NCBI RefSeq assembly: GCF_000701345.1
Contig: NZ_JNIJ01000017.1
Span: 80,160 to 144,159, forward strand
Reading direction: 5' to 3'
DNA length: 64,000 bases
From: Bradyrhizobium sp. URHD0069
GTDB taxonomy: Bacteria; Pseudomonadota; Alphaproteobacteria; Rhizobiales; Xanthobacteraceae
Of this stretch, positions 32,628 to 42,664 are shown piece by piece (position 1 is the stretch's first letter; each line of letters begins with the position of its first letter). The position numbers and the translations under genes were made by a program. Below the pieces are notes generated by a model. The model was not told the origin of the DNA. It ran no database searches and saw nothing but the letters and a program-made list of their open reading frames with translations.

Positions 32628-33605
32628 GTGCGGCTCCAGTTCGAATCGGTTGATACAGCGAATAGGATCATGACGACCACACTCTCTCATCGCCTTTCGC
32701 CTCTCATCATGGCTTGTGCCGCGGGGCTGATCCTGATGACTGGCGCTTCGCCATCGCGCGCGCAAACCGTGGCCGTCATGGTCAATGGCGAACCCATCAC
32801 CAATTACGACATCGAGCAGCGCAGCAAGCTGACCGCCCTGACAACTCACAAACCTGCCAACCGACAGCAGGTGATCGATGAATTGATCGACGAGAAGGTG
32901 AAGATCAAGGAAGGCAAGAAATTCGGGGTCGATCCCACCTCGTCCGATATCGATCAGTCTTACGCGGCGATGAGTTCGCGGATGCGAATCACTCCGGAGC
33001 AACTGACAAAATCTCTTGAAAGTCAGGGCATCCGACCCGACACGCTGAAGGCCCGCATGAAGGCCGAGATGATCTGGACCAGCCTGGTCCGCGGCCGATT
33101 CAAGCAGAGCCTCCAGGTCGGAGAAAAGGAAGTCGCCGCCGCTGTTCAGGTCAACGGCGACGACAAGCAGGAGGTGGAATCGTTCGAATACCGGATGCAG
33201 CCGATCGTTTTGATCGTCCCACGCGGATCAGCGCCGGCTGCCGTCGAGTCGAGACGCAAGGAAGCCGAAGCGTTACGGAGCCGCGTGCAAAGCTGCGACG
33301 AGGCAAACGCTTACTTCAAGTCCATGCAAAATGCCGCAATACGCGAGACCGTGACCAAGACCTCGGCCGACATACCGGCCGTTCTTCGTGAAGTGCTCGA
33401 CAAGACGCCCATCGGCCATTTGACCGCTCCCGAAGTGACGAAACAGGGCGTCGAGATGGTTGCGCTGTGCGGAAGGAAGCCGACCACCGTCGACACGCCG
33501 AAAAAGAAGGAAATCCGAGACAAGATGTACGCCGAAAAATACGAAGCGAAATCGAAATCGTACCTGCAGGAAGTCCGCAAGGCCGCGATGATCGAATATC
33601 GTTGA
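32628..33605 (+). CDS. surA: SurA-type periplasmic chaperone/peptidyl-prolyl isomerase
   Basis: Up to 325 residues with a signal sequence (LSPLIMACAAGLILMTGASP, then SRAQ) and a SurA N-terminal chaperone domain: VNGEPITNYDIEQRSKLTAL, then VIDELIDEKVKIKEGKKFGV and ITPEQLTKSLESQGIRPDTL. The C-terminal part has only a weak parvulin-like segment, so isomerase activity is doubtful; it should mainly help outer-membrane proteins such as LptD fold. The GTG at 32628 follows GGAGGA at wide spacing; the ATG at 32670, after AGGATC, gives a more normal signal peptide and is equally likely. Confidence 0.88.
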   Translation: MRLQFESVDTANRIMTTTLSHRLSPLIMACAAGLILMTGASPSRAQTVAVMVNGEPITNYDIEQRSKLTALTTHKPANRQQVIDELIDEKVKIKEGKKFGVDPTSSDIDQSYAAMSSRMRITPEQLTKSLESQGIRPDTLKARMKAEMIWTSLVRGRFKQSLQVGEKEVAAAVQVNGDDKQEVESFEYRMQPIVLIVPRGSAPAAVESRRKEAEALRSRVQSCDEANAYFKSMQNAAIRETVTKTSADIPAVLREVLDKTPIGHLTAPEVTKQGVEMVALCGRKPTTVDTPKKKEIRDKMYAEKYEAKSKSYLQEVRKAAMIEYR

Positions 33606-33608
33606 AAC

Positions 33609-34613
33609 ATGGCCAAGCCCCTCGCGCTCACATCCGGCGAGCCCGCGGGTATCGGGCCTGATATCACCATCAAAGCGTGGCTGCGCCGCAATGAGCTGAA
33701 GCTCCCGCCATTCTACCTGCTCGGCGATCGTGACTTCCTCAATCACCGGGCGAAGACCCTCGGACTCAACATCAGGCTCGCCGACGTTTGCGCCGAAGAT
33801 GCATCGGGCGCGTTCTCCGACGCGTTGCCGGTGGTGGCCACCGGCCATGCGGCGACCGCGCGAGCCGGTCAGCCGGACGATACCAGTGCGGTTACCGCCA
33901 TGGCCTCCATTCGGCACGCCGTTGCCGATGTCATCGCCGGACGGGCGGCCGCGATCGTCACCAATCCGATTGCCAAAAGCGTGCTCTACCGCGCCGGATT
34001 CCGCCATCCCGGTCACACCGAGTTTTTGGCCGAGCTGGCGGCGACGGAGCGAGGTACGCCGCAACCCGTGATGATGCTGTGGTCCCCCGCCCTCGTCGTC
34101 GTACCCGTGACGATCCATCTTGCGCTGCGTGACGCGATCGCGCAGCTGTCGAGTGACCTGATCGTCAGCACCGTCCGCATCGTGGTCGCGGACTTGAAGA
34201 CCCGCTTCGGGCTTACCAATCCGCGCCTCGCAGTGGCCGGCCTCAATCCCCACGCCGGCGAGGACGGTTCACTCGGCGGCGAGGACCAGACGATCGTGGC
34301 ACCGGCCATCGAAATCCTGCGCGGCGAAGGCATCGAGATCAGGGGGCCGCTACCGGCCGACACCATGTTCCACGATGCCGCGCGCAAAACCTATGATTGC
34401 GCGATCTGCATGTATCACGACCAGGCGCTGATCCCGGTCAAGACGCTGGCATTCGAGGACGCAGTCAACGTCACGCTCGGATTGCCGTTCATTCGTACTT
34501 CGCCGGATCACGGCACCGCCTTCGATATCGCCGGCACCGGCCGGGCCAATCCGTCCAGCCTGGTCGCGGCATTGCGGCTGGCCGCCCGCATGGCGGCGGC
34601 GCAGGGCGCATGA
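33609..34613 (+). CDS. pdxA: 4-hydroxythreonine-4-phosphate dehydrogenase
   Basis: A 334-residue PdxA, the NAD-dependent, metal-containing enzyme that oxidises 4-phosphohydroxy-L-threonine in pyridoxal phosphate synthesis. Motifs are [25 protein letters not shown]-like [30 protein letters not shown]-like [35 protein letters not shown] and [10 protein letters not shown], with metal-binding histidines in GHTEFLAEL and [12 protein letters not shown]. It follows surA by three bases, and its stop overlaps the rsmA start, an order conserved in Proteobacteria. Confidence 0.95.
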   Translation: MAKPLALTSGEPAGIGPDITIKAWLRRNELKLPPFYLLGDRDFLNHRAKTLGLNIRLADVCAEDASGAFSDALPVVATGHAATARAGQPDDTSAVTAMASIRHAVADVIAGRAAAIVTNPIAKSVLYRAGFRHPGHTEFLAELAATERGTPQPVMMLWSPALVVVPVTIHLALRDAIAQLSSDLIVSTVRIVVADLKTRFGLTNPRLAVAGLNPHAGEDGSLGGEDQTIVAPAIEILRGEGIEIRGPLPADTMFHDAARKTYDCAICMYHDQALIPVKTLAFEDAVNVTLGLPFIRTSPDHGTAFDIAGTGRANPSSLVAALRLAARMAAAQGA

Positions 34614-35479
34614 GCGCGATCGACGACCTTCCGCCGCTTCGCGAGGTCATTCGCCAGCATGCCCTCTCGGCCCGCAAATCACTCGGCCAGAATTTCTTGC
34701 TGGACCTCAACCTCACGGCGCGGATTGCGCGCGCGGCGGGTCCGCTGGAAGATGCAACAATCATCGAGGTCGGCCCCGGTCCCGGCGGGCTGACGCGCGC
34801 CCTGCTGGCATTGGGCGCGCGGCACGTCATTGCCGTGGAGCGTGACGAGCGCGCCCTGCCCGCGCTCAAGGAGATATCGAGGCGATATCCGGGACGGCTG
34901 GAGATCGTCCATGCCGACGCGCAGCATTTCGATCCCCGGCCGCTGCTCGGCGGGACAAAAGCGAAAATCGTCGCCAACCTGCCCTACAATATCGCAACCG
35001 CGCTCTTGATCGACTGGCTGTCGATCGAGCCGTGGCCGCCCTGGTACGACATGATGGTGCTGATGTTTCAGCGCGAGGTAGCCGAGCGCATCGTCGCGCA
35101 CGAAAACGATGAAGCGTATGGACGGCTAGGCGTACTGGCGAACTGGCGCGCCGAAACGAAAATCCTGTTCGATATTTCTCCGGCAGCCTTCGTGCCGCAG
35201 CCCAAGGTGACCTCGTCCGTGGTGCGACTGGTGCCGCGCAACGCGCCGGAAGCGTGCGACCGCCGGGCGCTAGAGCAGGTAGCGGCAGCCGCGTTCGGTC
35301 AACGGCGGAAAATGCTGCGGCAGAGCCTCAAATCACTGGCCGTCGATCCGGCCCGACTGGCCGCGGCAGCGCAGATCGAAGTGACGCGGCGGGCCGAGAC
35401 TGTCCCGGTCAGCGGCTTTGTTGCCATGGCTCGTGAATTGACCGATATACGAAACACAAAATTGAACGCGCTGTCTTAA
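34610..35479 (+). CDS. rsmA: 16S rRNA dimethyladenosine methyltransferase RsmA (KsgA)
   Basis: A 289-residue methyltransferase that dimethylates two adjacent adenosines near the 3' end of 16S rRNA, using S-adenosylmethionine. Motifs are [20 protein letters not shown], the cofactor loop [16 protein letters not shown], and the catalytic [18 protein letters not shown], then [12 protein letters not shown] and [14 protein letters not shown]. The ATG at 34610 overlaps the pdxA TGA. It completes the lptF-to-rsmA transcription unit. Confidence 0.95.
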   Translation: MSAIDDLPPLREVIRQHALSARKSLGQNFLLDLNLTARIARAAGPLEDATIIEVGPGPGGLTRALLALGARHVIAVERDERALPALKEISRRYPGRLEIVHADAQHFDPRPLLGGTKAKIVANLPYNIATALLIDWLSIEPWPPWYDMMVLMFQREVAERIVAHENDEAYGRLGVLANWRAETKILFDISPAAFVPQPKVTSSVVRLVPRNAPEACDRRALEQVAAAAFGQRRKMLRQSLKSLAVDPARLAAAAQIEVTRRAETVPVSGFVAMARELTDIRNTKLNALS

Positions 35480-35506
35480 AACGTGCTGCCTCGAGGAGAA
35501 AACACC

Positions 35507-36565
35507 ATGGTGCTCATGCGTCGTCAGTCGCTGGTCAAATTCGATGCGCCGTTGTGTGAAACCATCGTCGAGACGCCGAAGCCGACGACCAAGGAAGTAC
35601 TTGTCCGCGTCGAGCGCTGCGGGCTGTGCCATTCCGACCTGCATATCCAGGACGGCTACGCCGACCTCGGCGGCGGCAAGAAGCTTGATACCACGCGCGG
35701 CATGACGCTGCCGTTCACGCTGGGACACGAGATCGCCGGCATTGTCGAGGAAGTCGGTCCCGACGTGTCGAAGGACCTGATCGGCACCAGGAAAGCGGTG
35801 TTCCCGTGGATCGGCTGCGGCCAATGCCGCGATTGTCGCAATGGCGACGAGAATCTCTGCGTCAAGCAGCGCTTTCTCGGCGTTGCGATCGACGGCGGTT
35901 TTGCGAGCCACGTGCTGGTGCCGGACGCAAGATATCTGCTGGACTACGATCCGCTGCCGGTTAATCAGGCGGCGACGCTGATGTGCTCGGGCGTGACCGC
36001 CTATGGCGCGCTGAAGCGCCTGGTCGACCGGCCGCGGCAGCGCAATCTCTTGCTGATCGGCCTCGGCGGCGTCGGCATGATGGGCCTCGCGTTCGCGCAA
36101 GCCATGTTCAAGCAGAAGATTTCCGTGGCGGATCTCAGTCCCGCTGCGCGGGAGGCGGCATTGAAAAATGGCGCTGATGTCGCTTACGATCCCGCCGAAC
36201 CCGACGTAGTCAAGCGCATCATCAAGGAGACCGAGGGCGGCTTCGACGAGATCGTCGATTTCGCCGGCAACGAAAAATCGATGGCCTTTGCGGTCTCGAC
36301 CGTCGCACGTGGCGGCAAGATCGTGGTCTCCGGACTGATGGGCGGCAATTTCAGCCTGCCGATGGTGCAATGGATCTACAAGCGCATGACCATCGAGGGC
36401 TTCATGGTCGGCACATTGGCGGAAGCGCAAGAGCTGATGGCGCTCGCGCGTTCAGGCAAGATCAAGCCGACCCCGACAAGGGAGGAGCCGATGAGCGACG
36501 TCCAGAAATGGATCGACGCGTTACGCGCCGGGAAAGTTGTCGGGCGTATCGTGCTGAAGAACTAA
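35507..36565 (+). CDS. Zinc-dependent alcohol dehydrogenase (MDR family)
   Basis: A 352-residue medium-chain dehydrogenase. The catalytic zinc site is CGLCHSDLH at about residues 38-46 together with LGHEIAGIVEEVG. The structural zinc loop is CGQCRDCRNGDENLC. The nucleotide-binding fold shows LLIGLGGVGMMGLAFAQAM, and LMGGNFSLPMVQWIYKRMTI lies near the substrate side. The start at 35507 follows GAGGAG. The substrate is unknown; similar proteins oxidise simple alcohols or glutathione-free aldehydes. It lies 27 bp after rsmA and may be carried on its transcript. Confidence 0.88.
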   Translation: MVLMRRQSLVKFDAPLCETIVETPKPTTKEVLVRVERCGLCHSDLHIQDGYADLGGGKKLDTTRGMTLPFTLGHEIAGIVEEVGPDVSKDLIGTRKAVFPWIGCGQCRDCRNGDENLCVKQRFLGVAIDGGFASHVLVPDARYLLDYDPLPVNQAATLMCSGVTAYGALKRLVDRPRQRNLLLIGLGGVGMMGLAFAQAMFKQKISVADLSPAAREAALKNGADVAYDPAEPDVVKRIIKETEGGFDEIVDFAGNEKSMAFAVSTVARGGKIVVSGLMGGNFSLPMVQWIYKRMTIEGFMVGTLAEAQELMALARSGKIKPTPTREEPMSDVQKWIDALRAGKVVGRIVLKN

Positions 36566-36779
36566 CATCACCCCGCGGCCTGGCCGGCGCGTTTCGCGGC
36601 GGACCCCGGCGAAACGGTAGCGCCAGCGCCAGCCCGTCATTTTCAAGCCGACGCGGGCCTCGCGGACGCCAAGGCCCGCCCGAATTACGCCTCATGCTGC
36701 CCGGAATTGCGGCCCATTGCGACCCAAGTCTTTGCGGAGATTTGGGATGCGACGTGTCCCGCCATCACCGGAGATGCAG

Positions 36780-37688
36780 ATGTCAACCCGAGCCGCAAAA
36801 TTCGCGTCCGCAATCTTCGCCGGCCTACTCGCGAGCGCCCTTCTCACCACGATCTCGCACGGCGCGGAACCCGCAGCCGAGGAGTGCCTGTCTGGACCGA
36901 AGAAGGGCCAAACGCCCCCAGGAAGCCATTGGTACTACCGCCTCGACCGTGCCACCAAACGCCACTGTTGGTTTCTCGGGGAGGCAGGCCAAAAGCTTGC
37001 GCGAAACGCCCGGCCGAATTCGCCGCCGTCCGCGAAGCCGGATTCGCCGAAAGCAGAAACCGCGATGCAAGATTCGATCGCGGACGCTCGCGCTGAACTA
37101 CCCCCGCGGATAGCTATTGAATCGCCAAACCGCGATGGCGCGCTCGCGTCGGCGGTGGCGGCGGATGCCGCGGCTTGGGAAGATAACCAGGACGCGAGGA
37201 TGCCGGGCGCGGAGACACAAAGATCGCTCGTCGCTTCGCGCTGGCCCAGTCAGTCGATCGCAAGCCCCTCGATCGATCCAACGTCAAATAAGGACGCTCC
37301 CGGCACGAGCGTGAGTTCAGCCGAGCAAACCCGGCCGCCGTCGCCCCTTGCTGCCGGCCTGTTCGCGACCGCAGACATGTCATCGCAGACTTCAAGCCAT
37401 TCCGTGCCTATGCTGCTGGCCGCGATCATCGGAGCGCTGGCACTCGCGGGCATCATCGGAAGCGTCATTTTTAAATTCGGTAGCACTCCCCGTCTTTCGC
37501 TACCTAAAGTTCGCCAACGTCGAGGCGTGAACTGGGAAAGCGCAAATATCGATCGCAGGACGTCACCCGCCTACCCGAGAACGGATGTCTCGTCGCGACA
37601 GCCCGATTTCGCTCGCGACCTTGATCAAGCGGGTGATCCGAACGACAGAATTGCGCAATTCTTCTCGCAACTGCGCACCCCAACCTGA
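36780..37688 (+). CDS. Exported hypothetical protein with one membrane segment
   Basis: A 302-residue protein with a signal peptide ending near TTISHGA before EPAAEECLSG. A short N-terminal domain, CLSGPKKGQTPPGSHWYYRL then DRATKRHCWFLGEAGQK, holds two cysteines that could pair; I have seen this motif in other Bradyrhizobium proteins of unknown function. A long Ser/Pro/Ala-rich linker leads to a membrane helix at about residues 217-238 (VPMLLAAIIGALALAGIIGS) and a basic cytoplasmic tail. The ATG at 36780 follows GGAG closely. It is convergent with gmk. Confidence 0.7.
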   Translation: MSTRAAKFASAIFAGLLASALLTTISHGAEPAAEECLSGPKKGQTPPGSHWYYRLDRATKRHCWFLGEAGQKLARNARPNSPPSAKPDSPKAETAMQDSIADARAELPPRIAIESPNRDGALASAVAADAAAWEDNQDARMPGAETQRSLVASRWPSQSIASPSIDPTSNKDAPGTSVSSAEQTRPPSPLAAGLFATADMSSQTSSHSVPMLLAAIIGALALAGIIGSVIFKFGSTPRLSLPKVRQRRGVNWESANIDRRTSPAYPRTDVSSRQPDFARDLDQAGDPNDRIAQFFSQLRTPT

Positions 37689-37695
37689 CGTCCTG

Positions 37696-38355
37696 CTATT
37701 TCTCCAATTGACGCTGCAACTCGCGCACGAATCCTGAAAGGCCGATTTGCCGCTCGCGCTTGAGCTGCTCAGCGCGAAGGATCGATTTGACGGCCTCGAA
37801 GGCTATTCCAATATTGTCATTGACGATAATGTAGTCGTAGGCGTCGAAATGGCTCATTTCGTCGCCCGCCTTCTTCATGCGGTCGCGGATGACTTCGTTT
37901 GAGTCCTGCGCGCGGGTGTGTAGTCGCTGCTCAAGCGCTGACACCGATGGCGGCAGGATGAATACGCTGACGACATCGCTAGGCGAACGGCTGCGCAACT
38001 GCTGTGTGCCCTGCCAGTCGATATCGAACAGCACGTCGTTTCCCGCCGACAAGGCGGCTTCGACCGGCGCGCGCGGCGTACCGTAACGGTTGTCAAATAC
38101 AGTGGCCCATTCGAGCAGCTCGCCCTTCGCGACCATTGCGTCAAACCGGTCATGATCGACGAAATAATAGTCCTTGCCCTCGATCTCACCTGGGCGCTTT
38201 GGTCGTGTTGTCGCCGACACCGACATTTGCAGTGCCGGCGTCTCAGCCACCAGCATCCGCGACAGCGTGGTCTTTCCCGCGCCCGACGGCGATGACAGCA
38301 CGAACATCAGGCCGCGCCGCTCAACTCCGTCGAAGCCATCGACGCCAGCCGTCAT
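37696..38355 (-). CDS. gmk: Guanylate kinase
   Basis: A 219-residue guanylate kinase (GMP + ATP to GDP + ADP). P-loop LSSPSGAGKTTLSRMLV is at about residues 20-36, with the GMP-binding VSATTRPKRPGEIEGKDYYF, then VFDNRYGTPRAPVE and DIDWQGTQQLRSRSPSDVVS. Standard length with a short N-terminal extension. It follows yicC by three bases on the same strand, a pairing found widely. Confidence 0.96.
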   Translation of the reverse strand: MTAGVDGFDGVERRGLMFVLSSPSGAGKTTLSRMLVAETPALQMSVSATTRPKRPGEIEGKDYYFVDHDRFDAMVAKGELLEWATVFDNRYGTPRAPVEAALSAGNDVLFDIDWQGTQQLRSRSPSDVVSVFILPPSVSALEQRLHTRAQDSNEVIRDRMKKAGDEMSHFDAYDYIIVNDNIGIAFEAVKSILRAEQLKRERQIGLSGFVRELQRQLEK

Positions 38356-38358
38356 ATG

Positions 38359-39246
38359 TCACTCCAGATTCTGCACCTGTTCGCGGAATTGCTCGACCAC
38401 GTTCTTCATTTCAAGACCGGTGTTGGTCAATTCCAGATCGTTCGACTTGGAGCAGCAGGTATTGACCTCGCGGTTGAATTCCTGGGCCAAAAAATCCAGC
38501 CGCCGTCCGACCGGTCCGCCCTTGCCGATCATCTCGCGGGCCTGTGAGATGTGCGAGGCGATGCGATCGAGCTCTTCGCGAATGTCGGCCTTTGCCGCGA
38601 TCATGATCGCTTCCTGGTGGAGCCGGTCGGGATCGAAGCGATCGGAGGATTCCAGCAGTGCCGCGATCTGTTCGGTCAGCCGCGCCTTGATTGCCTCGGG
38701 CCTGCGACCCGGAGCGGCCTCGGCCTTCTTCGCCAGGCGCTCGATCTCATCCATCCGCTGCGACAGGATCTGCCCGAGTGTCGCGCCCTCGCGCTGACGC
38801 ATCTCAAGGAGGTCCAGCAGCGCCTGGTCAAAGGCTGCGGCGGCGGCAGCCTTGGCGGCCTTGTCTTGCACATCGTCGTTTTCCGGGTCGACCACCTCGA
38901 TGACGCCCTTGATCGCCAGCAGCCCGTCGATGCTTGGCGCCACCGCATCGATCTTGCCGGCGAGTACACCGGCGACCCTCACGATCGATGCCAGCACCTC
39001 TTCATTGACACGAACCGTGGAGACCGCGCTTGTGCGCTTGACGCTCAAATTGGCGTACACCGCACCCCGCGACAGTACTTCTGCGGCGCGTTTCTTGGCG
39101 AATGCTTCGAGCTCGTCCCATCCGGGCGGCAACCGCATGCGCAGGTCAAAGCCCTTGGCGTTGACCGACTTCAATTCCCATTCGAACGCGTAGGGTCCGC
39201 TGGCACCGTGGCTTCGGGCAAAACCGGTCATGCTCGACAGCGCCAT
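38359..39246 (-). CDS. yicC: YicC/YloC family endoribonuclease
   Basis: A 295-residue YicC family protein, a ring-shaped RNase involved in small-RNA turnover in E. coli. Landmarks are MALSSMTGFARSHG, the WELKSVNAKGFDLRMRLPPG strand pair, a helical middle, and the highly conserved end KADIREELDRIASHISQARE then GRRLDFLAQEFNREVNTCCS and KSNDLELTN. The last block carries residues shown to bind metal in the family. Located between mltG and gmk. Confidence 0.94.
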   Translation of the reverse strand: MALSSMTGFARSHGASGPYAFEWELKSVNAKGFDLRMRLPPGWDELEAFAKKRAAEVLSRGAVYANLSVKRTSAVSTVRVNEEVLASIVRVAGVLAGKIDAVAPSIDGLLAIKGVIEVVDPENDDVQDKAAKAAAAAAFDQALLDLLEMRQREGATLGQILSQRMDEIERLAKKAEAAPGRRPEAIKARLTEQIAALLESSDRFDPDRLHQEAIMIAAKADIREELDRIASHISQAREMIGKGGPVGRRLDFLAQEFNREVNTCCSKSNDLELTNTGLEMKNVVEQFREQVQNLE

Positions 39247-39311
39247 CGTGTGAAATTCTCCGGAAGTGACAGGTGCGAGATTCGCAAGATAAGGAACGGT
39301 GCAAGCTTAGC

Positions 39312-39356
39312 GCGTATTCGGCAAAAGTGGATACCGGTTTTGCGAATAGAATACGC
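39312..39356. repeat. Intergenic palindrome
   Basis: GCGTATTC (39312) and GAATACGC (39349) form a perfect 8-bp outer arm, enclosing GCAAAA and TTTTGC around GTGGATACCG. It resembles the common palindromic intergenic element of Rhizobiales with the CAAAAGTGG...CCGGTTTTG core. It lies between mltG and yicC and could act as a transcript-end structure. Confidence 0.6.
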
Positions 39357-39376
39357 ACACGCTATGCGCGTTTCGG

Positions 39377-40639
39377 CTAGCGTTGAACCACGGGCGGCGA
39401 AGTCGTCGACTGCACCGCGCCCTGGGGGGCCGGAGCGCTGCCGCGAGCGGGCTTCTTCGCCGGGGCGGGTTTTGTCGTGGTGGCGGTCGGATTGGTATCG
39501 GTTGGCGCAGTCGCCGCGCCCGGCGGAGCATCGTCCGTCGGTTCGACCGTGTCATTCTGGATCTGCTTTTCCAGCGTCCGCAGTTTGGCGACGTTCTTCT
39601 GATGCTGGTCGTAAGTCTCGGTAAAGGCGTGTCCGCCGGTACCATCGGCGACAAAGTACAGATCGCGGGTGCGTGCCGGATTGGCGGCGGCTTCCAGCGA
39701 AGCCCGGCCGGGATTGGCAATCGGCCCTGGCGGAAGGCCGTCCACCACGTAGGTGTTGTAAGGCGATGGCTGCTGGATTTCCGAGCGCTTGATCGGCCGG
39801 CCCAGCGTTCCCTTGCCGCCGACCAGCCCATAGATGATGGTCGGATCGGACTGCAGCTTTATTTTTTGCCGCAAGCGATTGACGAACACCGCGGCGACAC
39901 GGCTGCGCTCGTCCGCCTTGCCGGTTTCCTTCTCGACAATCGAGGCCAGCGTCACCAGCTGCTCCGGGGTCTTCATCGGAACTTCCGGATTGCGGCGTTC
40001 CCAGATTTCGGCAAGCACGCGCTTCTGGGACTGCTGCAAGCGCTGAATGACCTGGTCGCGCGTGGTGCCGCGCGGGAATTTGTAGGTCTCCGGCAGCAAC
40101 GTGCCCTCGCGCGGCATTTCGCGCACCGCGCCCGCAAAGATATCATTTTCGGAAAGCCGGGCCACGATCTGCTCGGAGGTCAAGCCTTCGGGAATCGTGA
40201 CGGCGTGCTGGACCACCTTGCCTTCGACGATGGTGCCGATGACATCGCGCAGGCTGGCGTTCTTCTGGAAGGAGTATTCGCCGGGCTTGAGATCAGAGCG
40301 CGCCTTCAATGCAAACACGCTGCCGATGAACGCCCAGCGATTGTTGTCGATCACGCCTTCACGCTGCAGGATATCGGCGATGTCGGTCATTCCCGCGCGG
40401 GCCGGAATGTTGACGACCTTATCCTCCCGCAAGGGGCCCGGGGCCTCGATCTTCTGTTTGCCGTAGATGTACGCGCCGCCGACGCCGACCATCAAAACCA
40501 GGATGATGGTAATGACGGCATTGCCGACCACGACGAACGGATTGCGGGCGCGCTCCGACCGCTTTGGCGGCGGCGGAACCTGTTCGGGCTCAAGCGCGGC
40601 GCGCGGGCTCCGTGGCGAAATGGGCGGCCTTTCACTCAT
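39377..40639 (-). CDS. mltG: Endolytic murein transglycosylase MltG
   Basis: A 420-residue membrane-anchored enzyme that cuts nascent glycan strands. A proline-rich cytoplasmic start is followed by one membrane helix, PFVVVGNAVITIILVLMVGV, at about residues 33-55. A LysM-like part (IPARAGMTDIADILQREGVI) and the YceG domain follow, with the catalytic glutamate in LASIVEKETGKADERSRVAA and LQSDPTIIYGLVGGKGTLGR, then SPYNTYVVDGLPPGPIANPG. A Thr/Pro/Ala-rich tail of about 65 residues exceeds E. coli MltG (340). It follows fabF on the same strand, as in many Proteobacteria. Confidence 0.93.
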   Translation of the reverse strand: MSERPPISPRSPRAALEPEQVPPPPKRSERARNPFVVVGNAVITIILVLMVGVGGAYIYGKQKIEAPGPLREDKVVNIPARAGMTDIADILQREGVIDNNRWAFIGSVFALKARSDLKPGEYSFQKNASLRDVIGTIVEGKVVQHAVTIPEGLTSEQIVARLSENDIFAGAVREMPREGTLLPETYKFPRGTTRDQVIQRLQQSQKRVLAEIWERRNPEVPMKTPEQLVTLASIVEKETGKADERSRVAAVFVNRLRQKIKLQSDPTIIYGLVGGKGTLGRPIKRSEIQQPSPYNTYVVDGLPPGPIANPGRASLEAAANPARTRDLYFVADGTGGHAFTETYDQHQKNVAKLRTLEKQIQNDTVEPTDDAPPGAATAPTDTNPTATTTKPAPAKKPARGSAPAPQGAVQSTTSPPVVQR

Positions 40640-40771
40640 CGATGCAACCTAAATCCCGTCGGTTTAATCGTGGCTTCGCGAATTTCCGCAAGCAGCCGAT
40701 AGTCTACGCCCAAATATAGGATTTATCACCGAATACGGCGAAACGGTGGAGTATTCGTTATACGCACTACG

Positions 40772-42031
40772 TCAGGCCACGCGCTGCACGATCACGGACG
40801 CGTTGGTGCCTCCGAAACCGAATGAATTCGACAGCGCGACATTGATCTCGCGCTTGCGCGCCACTTGCGGCACGAGATCGATCGCCGTTTCCACCGATGG
40901 GTTTTCGAGATTGATGGTGGGCGGAGCGACGTTATCGCGAATCGCAAGAATGCTGAAAATTGCCTCGATCGCTCCCGCCGCGCCCAGCAGATGGCCGGTC
41001 GATGACTTGGTCGACGACATCGACACCCTGGAGGCGGCGTTGCCGAGGAGCCGCTCCACGGCACCGAGTTCGATTTCGTCACCGACCTGCGTCGATGTCC
41101 CGTGCGCGTTGATGTAGTCGATATCGGAAGCAGTGATGCCTGCGCGCTTCAAGGCGGCGCTCATGCTGCGGAATGCGCCATCGCCGTCCGGCGTAGGAGA
41201 GGTGATATGGTAGGCGTCACCGGATAATCCGTAACCGATCACCTCCGCATAGATTTTCGCGCCGCGTCTTTTCGCGTGCTCGTATTCCTCAAGCACCACG
41301 ATCCCGGCGCCTTCGCCCATCACGAAACCGTCGCGGTCTTTATCGTAGGGGCGCGATGCTTTTTCGGGAGTATCGTTGAAGCCGGTCGATAGCGCGCGGG
41401 AGGCGCAAAATCCCGCCATCGCCAGCCGGCAAATCGGGGATTCCGTTCCGCCCGCGACCATCACGTCCGCGTCCCCAAGCGCGATCAGCCGGCCTGCATC
41501 GCCGATTGCGTGGGCGCCCGTCGAACAAGCCGTCACCACGGCATGATTGGGACCTTTGAGGCCGTGCTCGATCGACACATAACCCGAAGCGAGATTGATC
41601 AGACGCCCGGGAATAAAGAATGGCGACACCTTGCGCGGTCCGCGCTCTTTAAGAAGCAGCGCCGTATCGGCAATGCCGGACAGGCCGCCGATCCCGGAGC
41701 CGATCATCGTGCCGGTGGCGCAACGGTCCTCTTCGGTGGCCGGATGCCAGTTGGCGTCATCGAGCGCCTGCTTCGCCGCGCACGTTGCGAAAACGATGAA
41801 ATCGTCGACCTTGCGCTGATCCTTCGGCTCCATCCACTGGTCGGGATTGAATGTGCCGTCGATGCCGTCGCCGCGGGGGATCACGCAGGCAATCCGGCTC
41901 GTCAGATCGGAGACGTCAAACGTGTCGATCCTCTTGGCGCCGCTTTCGCTGTTGAGAATGCGCTTCCATGTTGGTTCGACGCCACAGCCCAGTGGCGACA
42001 CCATGCCGAGGCCCGTGACGACTACCCGCCT
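40772..42031 (-). CDS. fabF: 3-oxoacyl-ACP synthase II
   Basis: A 419-residue condensing enzyme that extends acyl-ACP with malonyl-ACP. The Cys-His-His triad is visible in VTACSTGAHAIGDAGRLIAL (cysteine near residue 167), YINAHGTSTQVGDEIELGAV and STKSSTGHLLGAAGAIEAIF. The end SFGFGGTNASVIVQRV is standard. The ATG at 42031 has GGAG eight bases upstream and gives MRRVVVTGLGMVSPLG; an in-frame ATG at 42067 is less likely. It is preceded by acpP, fabG and fabD on the same strand. Confidence 0.96.
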   Translation of the reverse strand, partial: RRVVVTGLGMVSPLGCGVEPTWKRILNSESGAKRIDTFDVSDLTSRIACVIPRGDGIDGTFNPDQWMEPKDQRKVDDFIVFATCAAKQALDDANWHPATEEDRCATGTMIGSGIGGLSGIADTALLLKERGPRKVSPFFIPGRLINLASGYVSIEHGLKGPNHAVVTACSTGAHAIGDAGRLIALGDADVMVAGGTESPICRLAMAGFCASRALSTGFNDTPEKASRPYDKDRDGFVMGEGAGIVVLEEYEHAKRRGAKIYAEVIGYGLSGDAYHITSPTPDGDGAFRSMSAALKRAGITASDIDYINAHGTSTQVGDEIELGAVERLLGNAASRVSMSSTKSSTGHLLGAAGAIEAIFSILAIRDNVAPPTINLENPSVETAIDLVPQVARKREINVALSNSFGFGGTNASVIVQRVA

Positions 42032-42131
42032 CATATCCACCACTCCAACCCACGATTCGCGGCTCACAACAAGAAACCGGTGGACCGTTCGACCACGGTC
42101 CGTCCGGCTTCGTCAGCACCGCGCGCGGGCG

Positions 42132-42371
42132 TCAGCTTTTCGCGTTTTTTTCAAGAAATTTTGTGGCGTCGCCGACGGTCAAAATCGTCTCTGCGGCGTC
42201 GTCCGGAATCTCGCAACCGAACTCTTCTTCAAACGCCATCACGAGCTCGACGGTGTCGAGGCTGTCGGCGCCGAGGTCATCAATGAAGCTCGCGTTGTCG
42301 ACCACTTTTTCGGGCTCAACACCTAGGTGTTCGACCACGATCTTCTTAACTCGCTCGCCAATCTCACTCAT
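42132..42371 (-). CDS. acpP: Acyl carrier protein
   Basis: A 79-residue acidic carrier. The phosphopantetheine attachment serine lies in [20 protein letters not shown] at about residue 37. It carries the growing chain between FabD, FabG and FabF, all encoded beside it. High expression is expected, and the 290-bp gap upstream probably contains its own promoter. Confidence 0.97.
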   Translation of the reverse strand: MSEIGERVKKIVVEHLGVEPEKVVDNASFIDDLGADSLDTVELVMAFEEEFGCEIPDDAAETILTVGDATKFLEKNAKS

Positions 42372-42664
42372 CGTTCAACCTCGTGCTTGTTCCCATAGAC
42401 CCGTCCCCAGGACGATACGAGCCATCATGGTCGTTAAACTTCCTTCGCAATCGCGCGTAGTCTTGATTGGCCCCGTCATAGCCGACAAAGGCCCGGCGAA
42501 CGACGCAGGCTCCGCATCGCCAATATACAGGGTTTCAAAATCCTGCAAGGCGTTCTTTGCCCATCCGTTGCTGGTTCGGTTATCATACTTCCCATGCCTT
42601 GACTACAAGCCTCGGACGGCCGCCGGAAAGCATTTTCGGCTCGCCAAAGGGATCAGTAACCCGC

